From Dehalococcoidia bacterium (lineage in GTDB: Bacteria > Chloroflexota > Dehalococcoidia > Tepidiformales > Tepidiformaceae), in contig JADZEI010000037.1 of the NCBI GenBank assembly GCA_020850615.1, forward strand, positions 1-61,431: a DNA stretch of 61,431 nt, in the 5' to 3' direction. Numbering within the stretch: the first letter of the stretch is position 1; every line of letters begins with the position of its first letter. The translations under genes were made by a program, and so were the position numbers. A model generated the notes under the pieces. The model was not told where the DNA came from and did no database searches. It worked only from the letters and a program-made list of their open reading frames with translations. Shown one piece after another: positions 52,323 through 61,348 of this stretch.

Positions 52323-54709
52323 TGCGCACCTCCCTGGATGATCCGCCACAGCAGCTCCGGCCGCAGCGGCATGTCGAGGTGTGTCACCCCGAACGGGCTC
52401 AACGCGTCCACCGCCGCGTTCACGATGCACGGCGTCGAGCCGATCGTCCCCGCCTCGCCGATGCCCTTGGTGCCCAGCGGCGTGTGCGGCGAGACCGTGG
52501 TCGTCTTGTCCAGCTCGAACCGGGGCAGGTCGCTCGCCCGCGGCATCGCGTAGTCCATGAAGGAGCCGGTCAGGAGCTGCCCGTCCTCGTCGTACACCGC
52601 CCCTTCGAGCAGCGCCTGGCCGATGCCCTGCGCCAGCCCGCCGTGCACCTGTCCCTCGACGATCAGCGGGTTCACCACGGTGCCGCAGTCGTCGATCGCG
52701 ACGAGCTTCTTCACCGCCAGCTCCCCGGTGTCCCGGTCCACTTCGACCATCGCGATGTGGCAGCCGAACGGGAACGTCGCCCCGGCGGGCTCCCAGAAGG
52801 CCTCGTCCGTGAGCCCGGCGCCGCCCTCCGGGTAGCCCATGCCGGCCCCGGCCGCGTTGCCGGCGCCCATGTAGGCGAACGCCGCCACCTCCTCGAACGT
52901 CTTCCCGATCGAGGGCGTCCCGGCGAGCTGGATCCGGCCGTCCACGAACTCGAGCTCGTCCGCCTTCGCCTCGGCTTCGGCGCCGAGCATGAAGGCCGCG
53001 AACTCGGCCATGCGGCCCTTCACCTTCTCGCCCGCGTTCATGATCGCGGTCCCACCCGAGACCTGGGAGCGGCTGCCCAGCGTCCCGTTGCCCGCCTTCA
53101 CCATGGCCGTGTCGCCATGGACGATCGTGATCCGGTCGGCCGGCACGCCGAACTGCCCCGAAAGCAGCGTCGAGAACGTCGTCTCGTGGCCCTGCCCGTG
53201 CGGCGACGTACCTGTGGTCGCGGTGATCCGCCCGTCCGCATGGACGGTAACGCTGGCGTGCTCCCACCCGCCGATGCCGCAGATCTCGACGTAGAAGCTC
53301 ATCCCGAGGCCCACGACCCGGCCTTCCGCGCGGGCCGCGTCACGCTCCCGCTTCAGCCCTTCCCAGTTGGCGTTCTTCAGCGCCAGGTCGAGCGCGGCCT
53401 CGTAGTTCCCGGAGTCGTACTGGTTCCCCGCCTGCGTCATGAAGGGGAACTTGTCGGGCTTGATGAAGTTCTTCCGGCGCAGCTCGCCCGGGTCCATCCC
53501 CAGCTCGCGCGCCAGCATGTCGATCCCCCGCTCGACGAAGTAGATGCCCTCCGGCCGCCCGGCGCCGCGGTAGGCGTCCGTCGGCGTCTTGTTCGTGAAC
53601 ACCTCGTACAGCTCGCTCCGGATCGCCGGGATGTCGTACACCCCGCTCAGCATGCCGTTCGTCAGCGTCGGCACGAGCGCCGTCAGGAGCATCTCGTAGG
53701 CGCCGATGTCCGCGATTAGCTTCACCCGCAGCCCGAGGATCGTCCCATCGCGCTTCGCCGCGATCTCCAGGTCCGCCACGATGTCGCGCCCGTGCGTGGT
53801 CGCGACGAACGCCTCGGAGCGGTCCTCGATCCACTTCACCGGCAGCCCGAGCCGCCGCGAGACCGCGCAGGCGACGTAATCCTCGCCATAGATATTGATC
53901 TTCGCACCGAAACCGCCGCCCACTTCCGGGGCGATCACGCGCACCTGGTCCTGTCCCAGCCCGAGCAGCCCGCAGAACGTGTTCCGCGCCGTGTGCGGGT
54001 TCTGCGTCGAAGACCAGACTGTCAGCGTGTCCTTGCCCGGCTCCCAGTGCGCGACCACGCCGCGCGGCTCCATCGCGTTCGGCACCAGGCGCTGGTTCCA
54101 CATCCGCTGCGAAATCACCACCTCCGCGTTCGCGAAGGCCGCGTCGATCGCGCTGTTGTCCACCGTCCCGGCCACGGGGTCGAAGCCCGTCCCCGCGGGC
54201 ACGTAAAGCGCGATGTTGCTCCCCGTCTGGCCGAGGATGTTCGTCAGGTCCGGGTGCAGCACCGCCGGGTCGCCCGCCAGCGCCCGGTCGGGGTCCACGA
54301 CCACCGGCAGCGGGTCGAACTCCACCTGGATCGCGTCGGCGGCATCGCGGGCCACGTACCGATCGGTGGCGACCACGACCGCGACCGGCTCGCCGGCGTA
54401 CCGCACGGTGTCCGTCGCGACCGCGTAGTGGGGCGGCGCCGGGAACGGCGTCAGGATCGGCATGGGCCCCAGGAACTCCGCCAGCTGCGCGCCGGTGAGC
54501 ACGCACTCCACGCCCTCCATCGCCTCCGCCGCGCTCGTGTCGATCGACACGATCCGCCCGTGGGCGATGTCGCTCCGCTTGAACGCCATGTGCAGCATCC
54601 CCGCGAGCTTGATGTCGTCGACGTACGTCCCGCGCCCCTGGATGAGCCGCGGGTCTTCGCGCCGCTTTATGCGCGCGCCAATGAGCTTGGGCAGCGTCGG
54701 GCTGGTCAT
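52319..54709 (-). CDS. Form II CO-dehydrogenase-type molybdenum subunit (CoxL-like)
   Basis: A 796-residue catalytic subunit. Beginning: [20 protein letters not shown]. Molybdopterin contacts: [20 protein letters not shown]. The active-site loop, near 380, reads [14 protein letters not shown]. This is the form II signature; form I (true aerobic CO dehydrogenase) has AYXCSFR. The C-terminal [15 protein letters not shown] holds the catalytic Glu. So it belongs to the broad form II group, whose substrates are mostly unknown. Neighbouring genes suggest an aromatic or CoA-linked organic substrate. Confidence 0.94.
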   Translation of the reverse strand: MTSPTLPKLIGARIKRREDPRLIQGRGTYVDDIKLAGMLHMAFKRSDIAHGRIVSIDTSAAEAMEGVECVLTGAQLAEFLGPMPILTPFPAPPHYAVATDTVRYAGEPVAVVVATDRYVARDAADAIQVEFDPLPVVVDPDRALAGDPAVLHPDLTNILGQTGSNIALYVPAGTGFDPVAGTVDNSAIDAAFANAEVVISQRMWNQRLVPNAMEPRGVVAHWEPGKDTLTVWSSTQNPHTARNTFCGLLGLGQDQVRVIAPEVGGGFGAKINIYGEDYVACAVSRRLGLPVKWIEDRSEAFVATTHGRDIVADLEIAAKRDGTILGLRVKLIADIGAYEMLLTALVPTLTNGMLSGVYDIPAIRSELYEVFTNKTPTDAYRGAGRPEGIYFVERGIDMLARELGMDPGELRRKNFIKPDKFPFMTQAGNQYDSGNYEAALDLALKNANWEGLKRERDAARAEGRVVGLGMSFYVEICGIGGWEHASVTVHADGRITATTGTSPHGQGHETTFSTLLSGQFGVPADRITIVHGDTAMVKAGNGTLGSRSQVSGGTAIMNAGEKVKGRMAEFAAFMLGAEAEAKADELEFVDGRIQLAGTPSIGKTFEEVAAFAYMGAGNAAGAGMGYPEGGAGLTDEAFWEPAGATFPFGCHIAMVEVDRDTGELAVKKLVAIDDCGTVVNPLIVEGQVHGGLAQGIGQALLEGAVYDEDGQLLTGSFMDYAMPRASDLPRFELDKTTTVSPHTPLGTKGIGEAGTIGSTPCIVNAAVDALSPFGVTHLDMPLRPELLWRIIQGGAQ

Positions 54710-55179
54710 GCCTTCACCTTCTCCGCGGCGTACTGCACCGCGTTCACGATGTGCTGGTAGCCCGTGCAGCGGCAGAGGTTCCCGCACAGCCCGTCGCGGA
54801 TCTCCGCCTCGGTCGGCTGCGGGTTCGTGTTCAGCAGGTCGATCGAGGCCATGATCATGCCCGGCGTGCAGTAGCCGCACTGCAGTCCGTGCTCTTCCCA
54901 GAACCCTTCCTGCACCGGGTGCAGCTCGCCGTCCTTCGCCACCCCTTCGATCGTCGTGATCGCGTCGCCCTCCACCTGGACCGCGAACAGCGTGCACGAC
55001 TTCACGCTCTGGCCGTTGACGAACACCGTGCAGGCCCCGCACTGGCTCGTGTCGCAGCCCACGTGCGTGCCCGTGAGCCCGAGCTGCTCGCGCAACGCGT
55101 GCACGAGCAGCGTCCGCGGCTCCACCGTCACCTTCCGGTTCCGCCCGTTGACGTTCAGCGTGACCGTTACCTGTCCCAT
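54706..55179 (-). CDS. 2Fe-2S subunit, CO-dehydrogenase type (CoxS-like)
   Basis: A 157-residue protein. First cluster: [20 protein letters not shown] with SCTLFAVQ after it. Second cluster: [18 protein letters not shown] and [14 protein letters not shown]. All eight Cys are present. Its stop overlaps the CoxL start. It is the second gene of the operon after the coxG-like gene. Confidence 0.96.
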   Translation of the reverse strand: MGQVTVTLNVNGRNRKVTVEPRTLLVHALREQLGLTGTHVGCDTSQCGACTVFVNGQSVKSCTLFAVQVEGDAITTIEGVAKDGELHPVQEGFWEEHGLQCGYCTPGMIMASIDLLNTNPQPTEAEIRDGLCGNLCRCTGYQHIVNAVQYAAEKVKA

Positions 55180-55216
55180 GCGCCCTCCCTCGCGGTTCCC
55201 TGCCGCGCGTTGGTGG

Positions 55217-55663
55217 TCAGCCCGCCCGGCGGGTGACCTCTGCTTCCATCCCTTTGAAGAATTGCCCGATCATCAGCTTCGCCGCCCCGCCGATGAGCCG
55301 GTTGCCCAGCCGCGCGATCGCGCCCTGCGCGTGCACGTCCCCGCGGTACGTCACCAGCGTCCCGCCCGCTGCGTCGCTCAGCGTCATCGTCGCGTCGCCG
55401 TTCACCTTGCCGGGCTTGCCCTGCCCCGAAACGACCAGCCGGTAGGATTCGCCCTCGACCTGGTCGGCGACTCTGACGGTGCCGCTGTACGTCCCTTTGA
55501 TCGCCGCAATCCCGACCTTGATCGTGATCGCGTAGGCGTCCTCGCCGGTCGGGTCCATCGTTTCGCAGCCCGGCATCGCGGCCTGCAGCGAGGCAGGGTC
55601 GAGCATCGCTTCCCAGACCGCTGCCCGCGGCGCGGCGAACTGGTGCGTGCCGGCTATGTCCAT
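55217..55663 (-). CDS. CoxG-like SRPBCC-domain protein
   Basis: A 148-residue START/SRPBCC-fold protein. [20 protein letters not shown], then [10 protein letters not shown] and [10 protein letters not shown] are typical of CoxG. The end lacks the hydrophobic anchor of Oligotropha CoxG. CoxG is thought to help assemble or recruit CO dehydrogenase to the membrane; some homologues bind menaquinone. It is the first gene of the operon; a promoter (TTGTCG, 17 bases, TAGGAT) lies at 55691-55719. Confidence 0.92.
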   Translation of the reverse strand: MDIAGTHQFAAPRAAVWEAMLDPASLQAAMPGCETMDPTGEDAYAITIKVGIAAIKGTYSGTVRVADQVEGESYRLVVSGQGKPGKVNGDATMTLSDAAGGTLVTYRGDVHAQGAIARLGNRLIGGAAKLMIGQFFKGMEAEVTRRAG

Positions 55664-55690
55664 CGCGTACCCCCTCGTCCCTGCGCGCGC

Positions 55691-55719
55691 ATCCTAGGCG
55701 GGCCCGGCCCGCGCGACAA
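55691..55719 (-). promoter_or_regulatory. Promoter of the cox-type operon
   Basis: Minus strand: -35 TTGTCG (55714-55719), a 17-base spacer that is itself a GC palindrome, and -10 TAGGAT (55691-55696). The start codon at 55663 is 28 bases downstream. The palindromic spacer could be an operator. Confidence 0.7.
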
Positions 55720-55834
55720 GAACCATGTTCGCGTTCGACATGCCGGCCGCAGCATAACGATTCGCACCGCCGCCCCACGCGCCGGCGAGCGGGCACGAAG
55801 TGGTAGGATGCCCGCACTTACCCGGAGGGGATCC

Positions 55835-56653
55835 ATGACCACCGAAGCACCCGCCTACGCGTCGACCACCGAGCAGCTCCTCGCCGAGCTCGACGGCCAC
55901 ACGCTCACCCTCACCTTCAACCGCCCGGAGCGCATGAACGCGATCAGCGGCCCCATGCTCGCCGAGTTCTCCCGCCTCCTCACCGAGGCCAATCGCGACC
56001 CCGAGGTCCGCGTCGTCATCCTCACCGGCGCCGGCCGCGGCTTCTGCTCCGGGCTCGACCTCGTCGACAACAGCCCGGCGGCCCGCAACGGCCGCGGCCC
56101 CGTTGCCCGTCAGCTCTTCGACCTCCACGATTCACCGCCGACCGTCCTCTGGAACATGGACAAGCCGGTCATTTGCGCGCTCAACGGTGCCGCCGCCGGC
56201 TACGGCATGGACCTCGCCCTGCTCTGCGACATCCGCATCGCCGGCGAAAACGGCAAGCTCGCCTGCGTCACCGCCCGCCGCAACCTCCTGCCCGAAAGCG
56301 GCGGCTCGTGGCTGCTCCCGCGGCTCGTCGGCTGGGCGAAAGCCGCCGAGATGTTCTTCCGCGCCCAGACCCTGAACGCCCAGCAGTGCAAGGAAGCCGG
56401 CCTCGTGAACGAAGTCGTGCCCGATGCCGAGCTCCTCGCCACGGCGAAGGCCTGGGCCGCCGAGATCTCCCTCAACGCGCCCGTCGCCGTCCAGACCACC
56501 AAGCGGATGATGCGCCAGGGCCTGTTCGAGTCGTACGAGACCACGGTCGACCACCTGATGGCGCACCTCACCGTCCTCTTTGGCATGGAGGACTTCAAGG
56601 AAGGCGTCAACGCCTTCCTCGAAAAGCGCGCCCCCCAGTTCACCGGGCGCTAA
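55835..56653 (+). CDS. Enoyl-CoA hydratase/isomerase family protein
   Basis: A 272-residue crotonase-fold protein. First oxyanion region GAGRGFCSGLDLVDN; second AAAGYGMDLALLCDIRIA. The next stretch VTARRNLLPESGGSWLLPRL has the FxRRGLxPExGSxW pattern of many actinobacterial-type enoyl-CoA hydratases. The end MEDFKEGVNAFLEKRAPQF matches the E.G..AFLEKR.P.F consensus. ATG 55835 has GGAGGGG; a -10-like TAGGAT is at 55804-55809. Divergent from the cox-type operon and followed by a terminator. Confidence 0.94.
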   Translation: MTTEAPAYASTTEQLLAELDGHTLTLTFNRPERMNAISGPMLAEFSRLLTEANRDPEVRVVILTGAGRGFCSGLDLVDNSPAARNGRGPVARQLFDLHDSPPTVLWNMDKPVICALNGAAAGYGMDLALLCDIRIAGENGKLACVTARRNLLPESGGSWLLPRLVGWAKAAEMFFRAQTLNAQQCKEAGLVNEVVPDAELLATAKAWAAEISLNAPVAVQTTKRMMRQGLFESYETTVDHLMAHLTVLFGMEDFKEGVNAFLEKRAPQFTGR

Positions 56654-56676
56654 CGCGAATCAGCGCCACGAACACG

Positions 56677-56705
56677 AAGGGCCCCGCACATCGCGGGGCC
56701 CTTTT
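56677..56705 (+). terminator. Rho-independent terminator, copy 1
   Basis: An 11-bp perfect stem AAGGGCCCCGC/GCGGGGCCCTT with a five-base loop, then TT and GCG. It ends the enoyl-CoA hydratase gene. A near-identical hairpin lies at 57593. Confidence 0.85.
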
Positions 56706-56719
56706 GCGTACACGTCGCC

Positions 56720-56740
56720 CGGGCAACGGGGCAACGGATT
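56720..56740. repeat. Short GCAACGG-type repeat at stop codon
   Basis: CGGGCAA, CGGGGCAA and CGGATTA (7, 8 and 7 bases) run into the stop codon of the lipoprotein gene. They are imperfect but of the same type as the other heptamer arrays. Confidence 0.5.
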
Positions 56741-57467
56741 ACCGCAGCGGCAACACGTAGTCGAGCACGGGCCGCTGTTCCAGGAAGTCCGGGGGACTGA
56801 CCCGGTTGCACGACGCCGCCCAGTGCACGATCCGCCCGTCCACATCGACCGTGACAGCGACCATGGTCGCGGTTGCGCCCCCGGGCGCCGGCGATTCGGC
56901 GAACACGAGCCCGAAGGCCCCGGGCGCCATCTGCCCGGGCCTGGCCGGGTCGACCCGGTACACGGCGACGAGCGCGAGCTCCGGGGTGAGGAAGTCGCTC
57001 ACGACCGGCCCGATCACGTCCATTCGCTCGTACGTGGATTCGCAGCCGGTGCGCGGAAAGGCCCGGACGTTGGTGCCGCCCGGCACCCCCGGAGGGCACT
57101 CCGGACCGGGGACCGAACTGTTGGCCGTGCAGGGGACTTCGATGTACGCGAGGCGGGACTCGACCTCGTCCGCCTCGCCCGCGAGGACCGTCGCCAGGAT
57201 GGCGTCGACGGCCGCGACGCCCGTCCGGGTTTCCGGCGGGTAGGTGGCGATGGCCGCAGTCGGCGAGGTCGTCGTGGCGGCGGAGGTCGGCGTCGCAGCC
57301 GATGCTGTCGCGGTCGGCGACGTTGTCTGCGGTGAAGTCGGCGTTGTAGACGGCTCCCCGTCGTCGTCGGAGCACGCCGCTGCCAGGAGTGCGAGCGCCA
57401 TGACGGCCGTGCTCACCAGCGCGAGCCGGGCGATCGGACGGTGTTGGAACGAGAATCGAGTGATCAT
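56739..57467 (-). CDS. Lipoprotein of unknown function
   Basis: A 242-residue protein with signal peptide and lipobox LALLAAAC (Cys near 29), then an Asp/Thr/Ser/Ala-rich linker (30-70) and a globular domain. The domain shares YPPETRTGVAAVDAILATV with the protein at 29507. It also has conserved Cys-Pro features, VPCTANSS and PECPPGVPGG. ATG 57467 has GGGGGAG seven bases upstream and is preferred over 57491. It is flanked on both sides by the same terminator hairpin. Confidence 0.85.
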   Translation of the reverse strand: MITRFSFQHRPIARLALVSTAVMALALLAAACSDDDGEPSTTPTSPQTTSPTATASAATPTSAATTTSPTAAIATYPPETRTGVAAVDAILATVLAGEADEVESRLAYIEVPCTANSSVPGPECPPGVPGGTNVRAFPRTGCESTYERMDVIGPVVSDFLTPELALVAVYRVDPARPGQMAPGAFGLVFAESPAPGGATATMVAVTVDVDGRIVHWAASCNRVSPPDFLEQRPVLDYVLPLR

Positions 57468-57592
57468 GGCGACGCTCCCCCGAAAAGCCACCCAGCGGGC
57501 GAGACCACCGCTGGACGGCGGTGCCTGAACTGCAAGACGAGTCTACGCCGCCGGAAGTTCCCGGCCGCGAGCCCACCCCAGGCACGAACACG

Positions 57593-57619
57593 AAGGGCCC
57601 CGCAAACGCGGGGCCCTTT
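57593..57619 (+). terminator. Rho-independent-type hairpin, copy 2
   Basis: The stem AAGGGCCCCGC/GCGGGGCCCTT with loop AAAC, then T. It is nearly the same as the hairpin at 56677 but follows no plus-strand gene. On the minus strand it lies downstream of the beta-helix gene, which it may serve. Confidence 0.7.
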
Positions 57620-57637
57620 CAGTGCACCGTCGCCCGG

Positions 57638-57672
57638 ACAACGGACAACGGACAACGGGCAAGGGGCAAGGG
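57638..57672. repeat. Heptanucleotide repeat, units ACAACGG and GCAAGGG
   Basis: Three ACAACGG and two GCAAGGG units in tandem. They end eight bases from the stop codon of the beta-helix gene (57681). Confidence 0.85.
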
Positions 57673-57680
57673 GAACTCCG

Positions 57681-59453
57681 CTACGACACCCCGTCCGCCG
57701 CCACGAACGGCACGCGCATCTCGAAGAAGTGCTCGACGCTGCCGATGTCGCACGCGTCGCCGGCGCGCGGCCGCCCCAGCTGGTCCGTCGCCGGGCACTG
57801 CGCCGGGTCCGCCGCGTCGACCAGCGCCGAGCCCGTGGCCGGCCGGTACACCGTTAGCCCGCCGATGGACGCGTGCCCCTGGACCACGTCGCTGGTCACG
57901 GCCATCGCGCCCGGGCAGGTCCCGTCGTCGCCGGCGTTGTGCGAACCGGTGATCGTCCCGCCGTTCTCTTCGAAGCAGGCCGCTTCGTCCGCGAGCAGCA
58001 GCACCGAGTTCGTGAGCGTCACCGACGAGTCGTGGATCGCGTGGATCAGCCGGGGTGCGTTCACGACTCCCGCCGCCGTGTCCCCGACGAAGGTCGAGTT
58101 CACCACGGACAGCTCGGTGTCCGGGTCGGAAACCCGGATCGCCGTGCCGGGCATCAGCATGAACGTCGAGTTCACGATGCTCGCCGTCACCCCGCCGAAC
58201 AGCCCCAGCCCGGAATAGCCCACCGACGATAGCCCGCGGAACGTGCTCGAATCGACGCGCAACGACCCCGTGCCGTTCGCCGCGTGGAACCCCACGCCCG
58301 CGCCCGCGGTTGGCCCGGAGCCAGTGCCGAACTCCACCGCGGTGAACGTCATCTCGACATGCTCGCCGGTGGCCACCCACGCCCAGGCCGCCCCGCCGCC
58401 GAGCTCCGCGCGGTTGTTCACGACCAGGGTTCGTTCCATCGCCAGCTCGCCCGCCTCGATGAACACGCCGCCGCCATTCCCGGTCGCCTCGTTCCGCCGG
58501 ACGGTGCTGTCCGTGATGGTCACGCGGGATGCGTCCGGGGCGGCGAGCACCGCGACGCCGGCGCCGTCCGCGGCCGTGTTGTCCTCGAGCCCCACGCCCT
58601 CCAGCACGACTTCCGCGCCATCGTAGAGCGCGACCGCCCCGCCGAAGCCCGTGCTGCTGTTGCCCGCGAAGTACGTGTCCCGGGCGGTGAACATCACCCG
58701 CCGCAGCGAAACCGCCCCGCCGTGCCCGGAACTGTTTCCCGAAAACGACGAGTCCAGGATGGTCATCGAGCCCAGCCGCGCGTGGACCGCGCCGCCGCCC
58801 GCCGCCGCCGTGTTCCCTTCGAACGTCGTGCCGGTGATCTCGGCGGCACGCGGGTCGCCCTCCGCGTCGAACAGCAGCGCGCCGCCCGAGCCATCGGTGC
58901 TGTTCCCGGCCAGCTCGCTTTCGACGATCGTGAGCGCGCCCGCATCGCTGCCCGAGAAGACCGCGCCGCCCATGTTGACCGCGTGATTGTCCAGCAGCCG
59001 CACGCGCTTGAGGCGCAGGTCGCCGCCGTTGTGGTAGACGCCGCCGCCCTCGCTGTCCGTCACGCCGCCGCGGACTTCGAGGTCCGTGATGGTCACCTCG
59101 CCGCCGGCCACCGCGCGGAAGGCCCGGCTCCCGCCGTTGGCGTCGATGACCGTGGCGTCCGCGCCGGCGCCGCGCACCACCACGTTGCCGCCCAGGCGCA
59201 GCTCTTCTCCGTCGAGCACGATCGTCCCGGCCGGGACCAGGATCTCGTTCTCGGCCGCGCCCGCCGCGCAGTCCGGGTGCGTGGCCGCGCCATCCGCGGC
59301 GTTGCTCGCGGCTTCGCGGAGCGAGCACGCTCCGTCGGCGGCCACCACGTCCGCCAGCGTCGTGACCGCGATCGTCGCCACCTGGGCCCGGGCGACCGCC
59401 ATCGCCTGGAGTGCCGCCACGGCGACCACGCCCATGAGAATCATCCTGCGCAT
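57681..59453 (-). CDS. Secreted CSLREA-type right-handed beta-helix protein
   Basis: A 590-residue exported protein. Signal peptide: MILMGVVAVAALQAMAVARA (about 4-23). A CSLREA domain follows (VTTLADVVAADGACSLREAA). Then about 15 parallel beta-helix coils with the repeated pattern N-x-A/S-x-x-x-G-G-A/G-V, as in FEGNTAAAGGGAVHAR and VRRNEATGNGGGVFIEAG. The C-terminus has DQLGRPRAGDACDIGSVE, the choice-of-anchor-Q signature. Such proteins are common in Chloroflexota and are likely surface adhesins or polysaccharide-binding proteins. ATG 59453 has AGGAGG in front. Confidence 0.92.
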   Translation of the reverse strand: MRRMILMGVVAVAALQAMAVARAQVATIAVTTLADVVAADGACSLREAASNAADGAATHPDCAAGAAENEILVPAGTIVLDGEELRLGGNVVVRGAGADATVIDANGGSRAFRAVAGGEVTITDLEVRGGVTDSEGGGVYHNGGDLRLKRVRLLDNHAVNMGGAVFSGSDAGALTIVESELAGNSTDGSGGALLFDAEGDPRAAEITGTTFEGNTAAAGGGAVHARLGSMTILDSSFSGNSSGHGGAVSLRRVMFTARDTYFAGNSSTGFGGAVALYDGAEVVLEGVGLEDNTAADGAGVAVLAAPDASRVTITDSTVRRNEATGNGGGVFIEAGELAMERTLVVNNRAELGGGAAWAWVATGEHVEMTFTAVEFGTGSGPTAGAGVGFHAANGTGSLRVDSSTFRGLSSVGYSGLGLFGGVTASIVNSTFMLMPGTAIRVSDPDTELSVVNSTFVGDTAAGVVNAPRLIHAIHDSSVTLTNSVLLLADEAACFEENGGTITGSHNAGDDGTCPGAMAVTSDVVQGHASIGGLTVYRPATGSALVDAADPAQCPATDQLGRPRAGDACDIGSVEHFFEMRVPFVAADGVS

Positions 59454-59620
59454 TGCGTTTCCTCCCTGCCCGGCAGCTCGTCCAGAGCGCCGCTTTCAAT
59501 TAGACAGCCGCGGCGGTCCGTTCTTACACCGCGCCCGGTAACCGGGCCGGGCGGCACGCCGCCATGCCGCCGGCGGCGCTGCGGTACACTCGCGCCGCGA
59601 ACCGCCACCGGAGGCCGCCC

Positions 59621-60847
59621 ATGTCCGCCGCTACCGACCCCGACCTCGTCGTCGATGGCCTGCTCCGCTTCGCGAAGTCCGAAGTCGAGCCCATCGAGGC
59701 CGCCGTCCACGACCGCGCGGAGGACCCCGCCGCCCGCTACCTCCCCGATGGCCGCCTCCACCCCGAGCTCGTCGCCGCCGACCGGGCGGTGCGCCGCGCC
59801 GCCGCGAAGGCCGGCTACTACGCGATGTGCTGTCCTGCCGATATCGGCGGCGGCGGGCTCGGCCGGCTTGTCTTCTTCAAGGCCTGGGACGCGCTCTACC
59901 GCCGTTACGGTCCGCGCGAAGCCCTCGCCTACGGTTCGATCGCCCACTGGGCCACCGGCCCCAGCGCGCTCTGGCGCCAGGCGCGCGGCTACCTTGCCGA
60001 ATCGATCCTCCCGAGCGTGATGTCGGCGGAGGTCCTCGGCTGCTTCGGCCTCTCCGAACCCGACGCCGGCTCCGATGCCTGGGGCATCCGCACGCGCGCC
60101 ACGCGCGACGGCGCCCGCTGGACCATCGACGGTTCGAAGCAGTGGCAGACCAACGGCCCCACCGCCGACTACGCGCTCATCCTCGCGGTCACCGACCCTG
60201 GGCTCGCCGCCGCGCGGAAAGGCGGCGTCACCTGCTTCTATGTCCCCACTGCCACGCCCGGCTTCCGGATGGAGTCGGTCATCCGCCTCTTCGGGCAGGC
60301 GGGTGGTCACGAAGCCATCCTCGGGCTCACCGGCGTCGAGGTCGGCGAAGACCACGTCCTCGGCGACGTTGGCGGCGGTTTCAAGATCGCCATGTACTCG
60401 GTCAACCAGGGCCGCATCTACAACACCGCCCGCTGCGTCGGCATGAGCCAGTGGGCACTCGAGCGCGCCGTCGCCTATGCGCGCGACAGGCGGACCTTCG
60501 GGCAGCCGATCGCCGAGCACCAGGCCGTCCAGCTCCTCCTCGCCGACTGTGCGACCGAGATCTACGCCGCCCGTGCCGCCGGCCTCCGCCTCGCCACCGA
60601 AAACGACGATGATGCGGTCGAGATCAACCGCAAAGACGCCGCGATGGCCAAGTACTTCGCCACCAACGTCGCCTGGCGCGTCTTCGACCGGGCGATGCAG
60701 GTGCACGGCGGCATGGGCCTCGCCAACGAAGTGGGCCTCTACGAAGGGATGCACCTCGCCCGCATCCTCCGCATCGCCGACGGCACGGACGAGATCCTCC
60801 GCGTCACCATCGCGAAAGAGCTCACCCGCGGCGACCTCGCGCTGTAG
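59621..60847 (+). CDS. Acyl-CoA dehydrogenase family protein
   Basis: A 408-residue flavoprotein. N-terminal helical domain to about 125, then the FAD/substrate loop CFGLSEPDAGSDAWGIRTRA, WTIDGSKQWQTNGPTAD, and the C-terminal helical domain with RRTFGQPIAEHQAVQ and MQVHGGMGLANEVGLYEGM. The last block RIADGTDEILR is the family end. It would introduce a double bond in an acyl-CoA and pass electrons to ETF. ATG 59621 has GGAGG upstream; a TACACT is at 59585-59590. Together with the two crotonases it points to beta-oxidation-like metabolism. Confidence 0.95.
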   Translation: MSAATDPDLVVDGLLRFAKSEVEPIEAAVHDRAEDPAARYLPDGRLHPELVAADRAVRRAAAKAGYYAMCCPADIGGGGLGRLVFFKAWDALYRRYGPREALAYGSIAHWATGPSALWRQARGYLAESILPSVMSAEVLGCFGLSEPDAGSDAWGIRTRATRDGARWTIDGSKQWQTNGPTADYALILAVTDPGLAAARKGGVTCFYVPTATPGFRMESVIRLFGQAGGHEAILGLTGVEVGEDHVLGDVGGGFKIAMYSVNQGRIYNTARCVGMSQWALERAVAYARDRRTFGQPIAEHQAVQLLLADCATEIYAARAAGLRLATENDDDAVEINRKDAAMAKYFATNVAWRVFDRAMQVHGGMGLANEVGLYEGMHLARILRIADGTDEILRVTIAKELTRGDLAL

Positions 60848-60896
60848 CTCCGCACCCAAAGGCATCCCGGCCAGCGCCGCATGTCCGAACGCCGCG

Positions 60897-61023
60897 ACCA
60901 CCCTCACCCACCCCTCTCCCAGAGGGAGAGGGGAACCGAGTTGCCTCTGCACGTCCGAGGTCGGTCAGTTGGTTGCGTTTGGCGTGGGTGTAACGCCGCA
61001 AAGGCGACGCAGGCTCCCTCTCT
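60897..61023 (+). repeat. Direct repeat D, copy 1
   Basis: Begins ACCACCCTCACCC, has the hairpin CCCTCTCCC/GGGAGAGGG, then CGAGTTGCC, GTCGGTCAGTTGGTTGCG and ends in AGGCGACGCAGGCTCCCTCT. The copy at 61196 differs at only a few positions. Confidence 0.85.
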
Positions 61024-61150
61024 CGCCGCAGCGGGAGACACGATGGCAAAGGGCCAGGATGGTGGATGAAAATCGACTTTCGTCAGCGAGAGGCAACGAA
61101 TAACGAATCCAGATGCCCGGAACTACGGCGTTATTTTCAGAGCAGAGGGC
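61018..61150 (+). repeat. Dispersed repeat family A, copy 3
   Basis: CGATGGCAAAGGGCCAGGAT, ATCGACTTTCGTC, CAACGAATAACG and CAGAGCAGAGGGC follow in order, as in copy 2 (28005-28117, minus strand). It sits between the two copies of direct repeat D. Confidence 0.65.
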
Positions 61151-61336
61151 GGGGGGTGAGGGTTCGCCGGCCAGCAAGCACGCTCTCCCGCCGCCACCAC
61201 CCTCACCCCTGACCCCTCTCCCAGAGGGAGAGGGGAACCGAGTTGCCGCTGCTCGTCCGACGTCGGTCAGTTGGTTGCGTTTGGCGTGGGTGTAACGCCG
61301 CAAAGGCGACGCAGGCTCCCTCTGCTCTGAAAATAA
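61131..61336. repeat. MITE-like unit bounded by a perfect 19-bp inverted repeat
   Basis: TTATTTTCAGAGCAGAGGG (61131-61149) and its exact reverse complement (61318-61336). The 206-base unit contains copy 2 of direct repeat D and no coding region. Perfect terminal repeats and small size fit a non-autonomous mobile element or a large hairpin. Confidence 0.6.
61196..61323 (+). repeat. Direct repeat D, copy 2
   Basis: A near-identical copy of 60897-61023, offset by 299 bases. Confidence 0.85.
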
Positions 61337-61348
61337 CCCCGCGGAGGT

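Noticed and set aside
52319-54709. True aerobic carbon monoxide dehydrogenase (form I coxL)
   Set aside because: The active-site loop is AYRGAGR (form II), not AYXCSFR. CO oxidation cannot be claimed.
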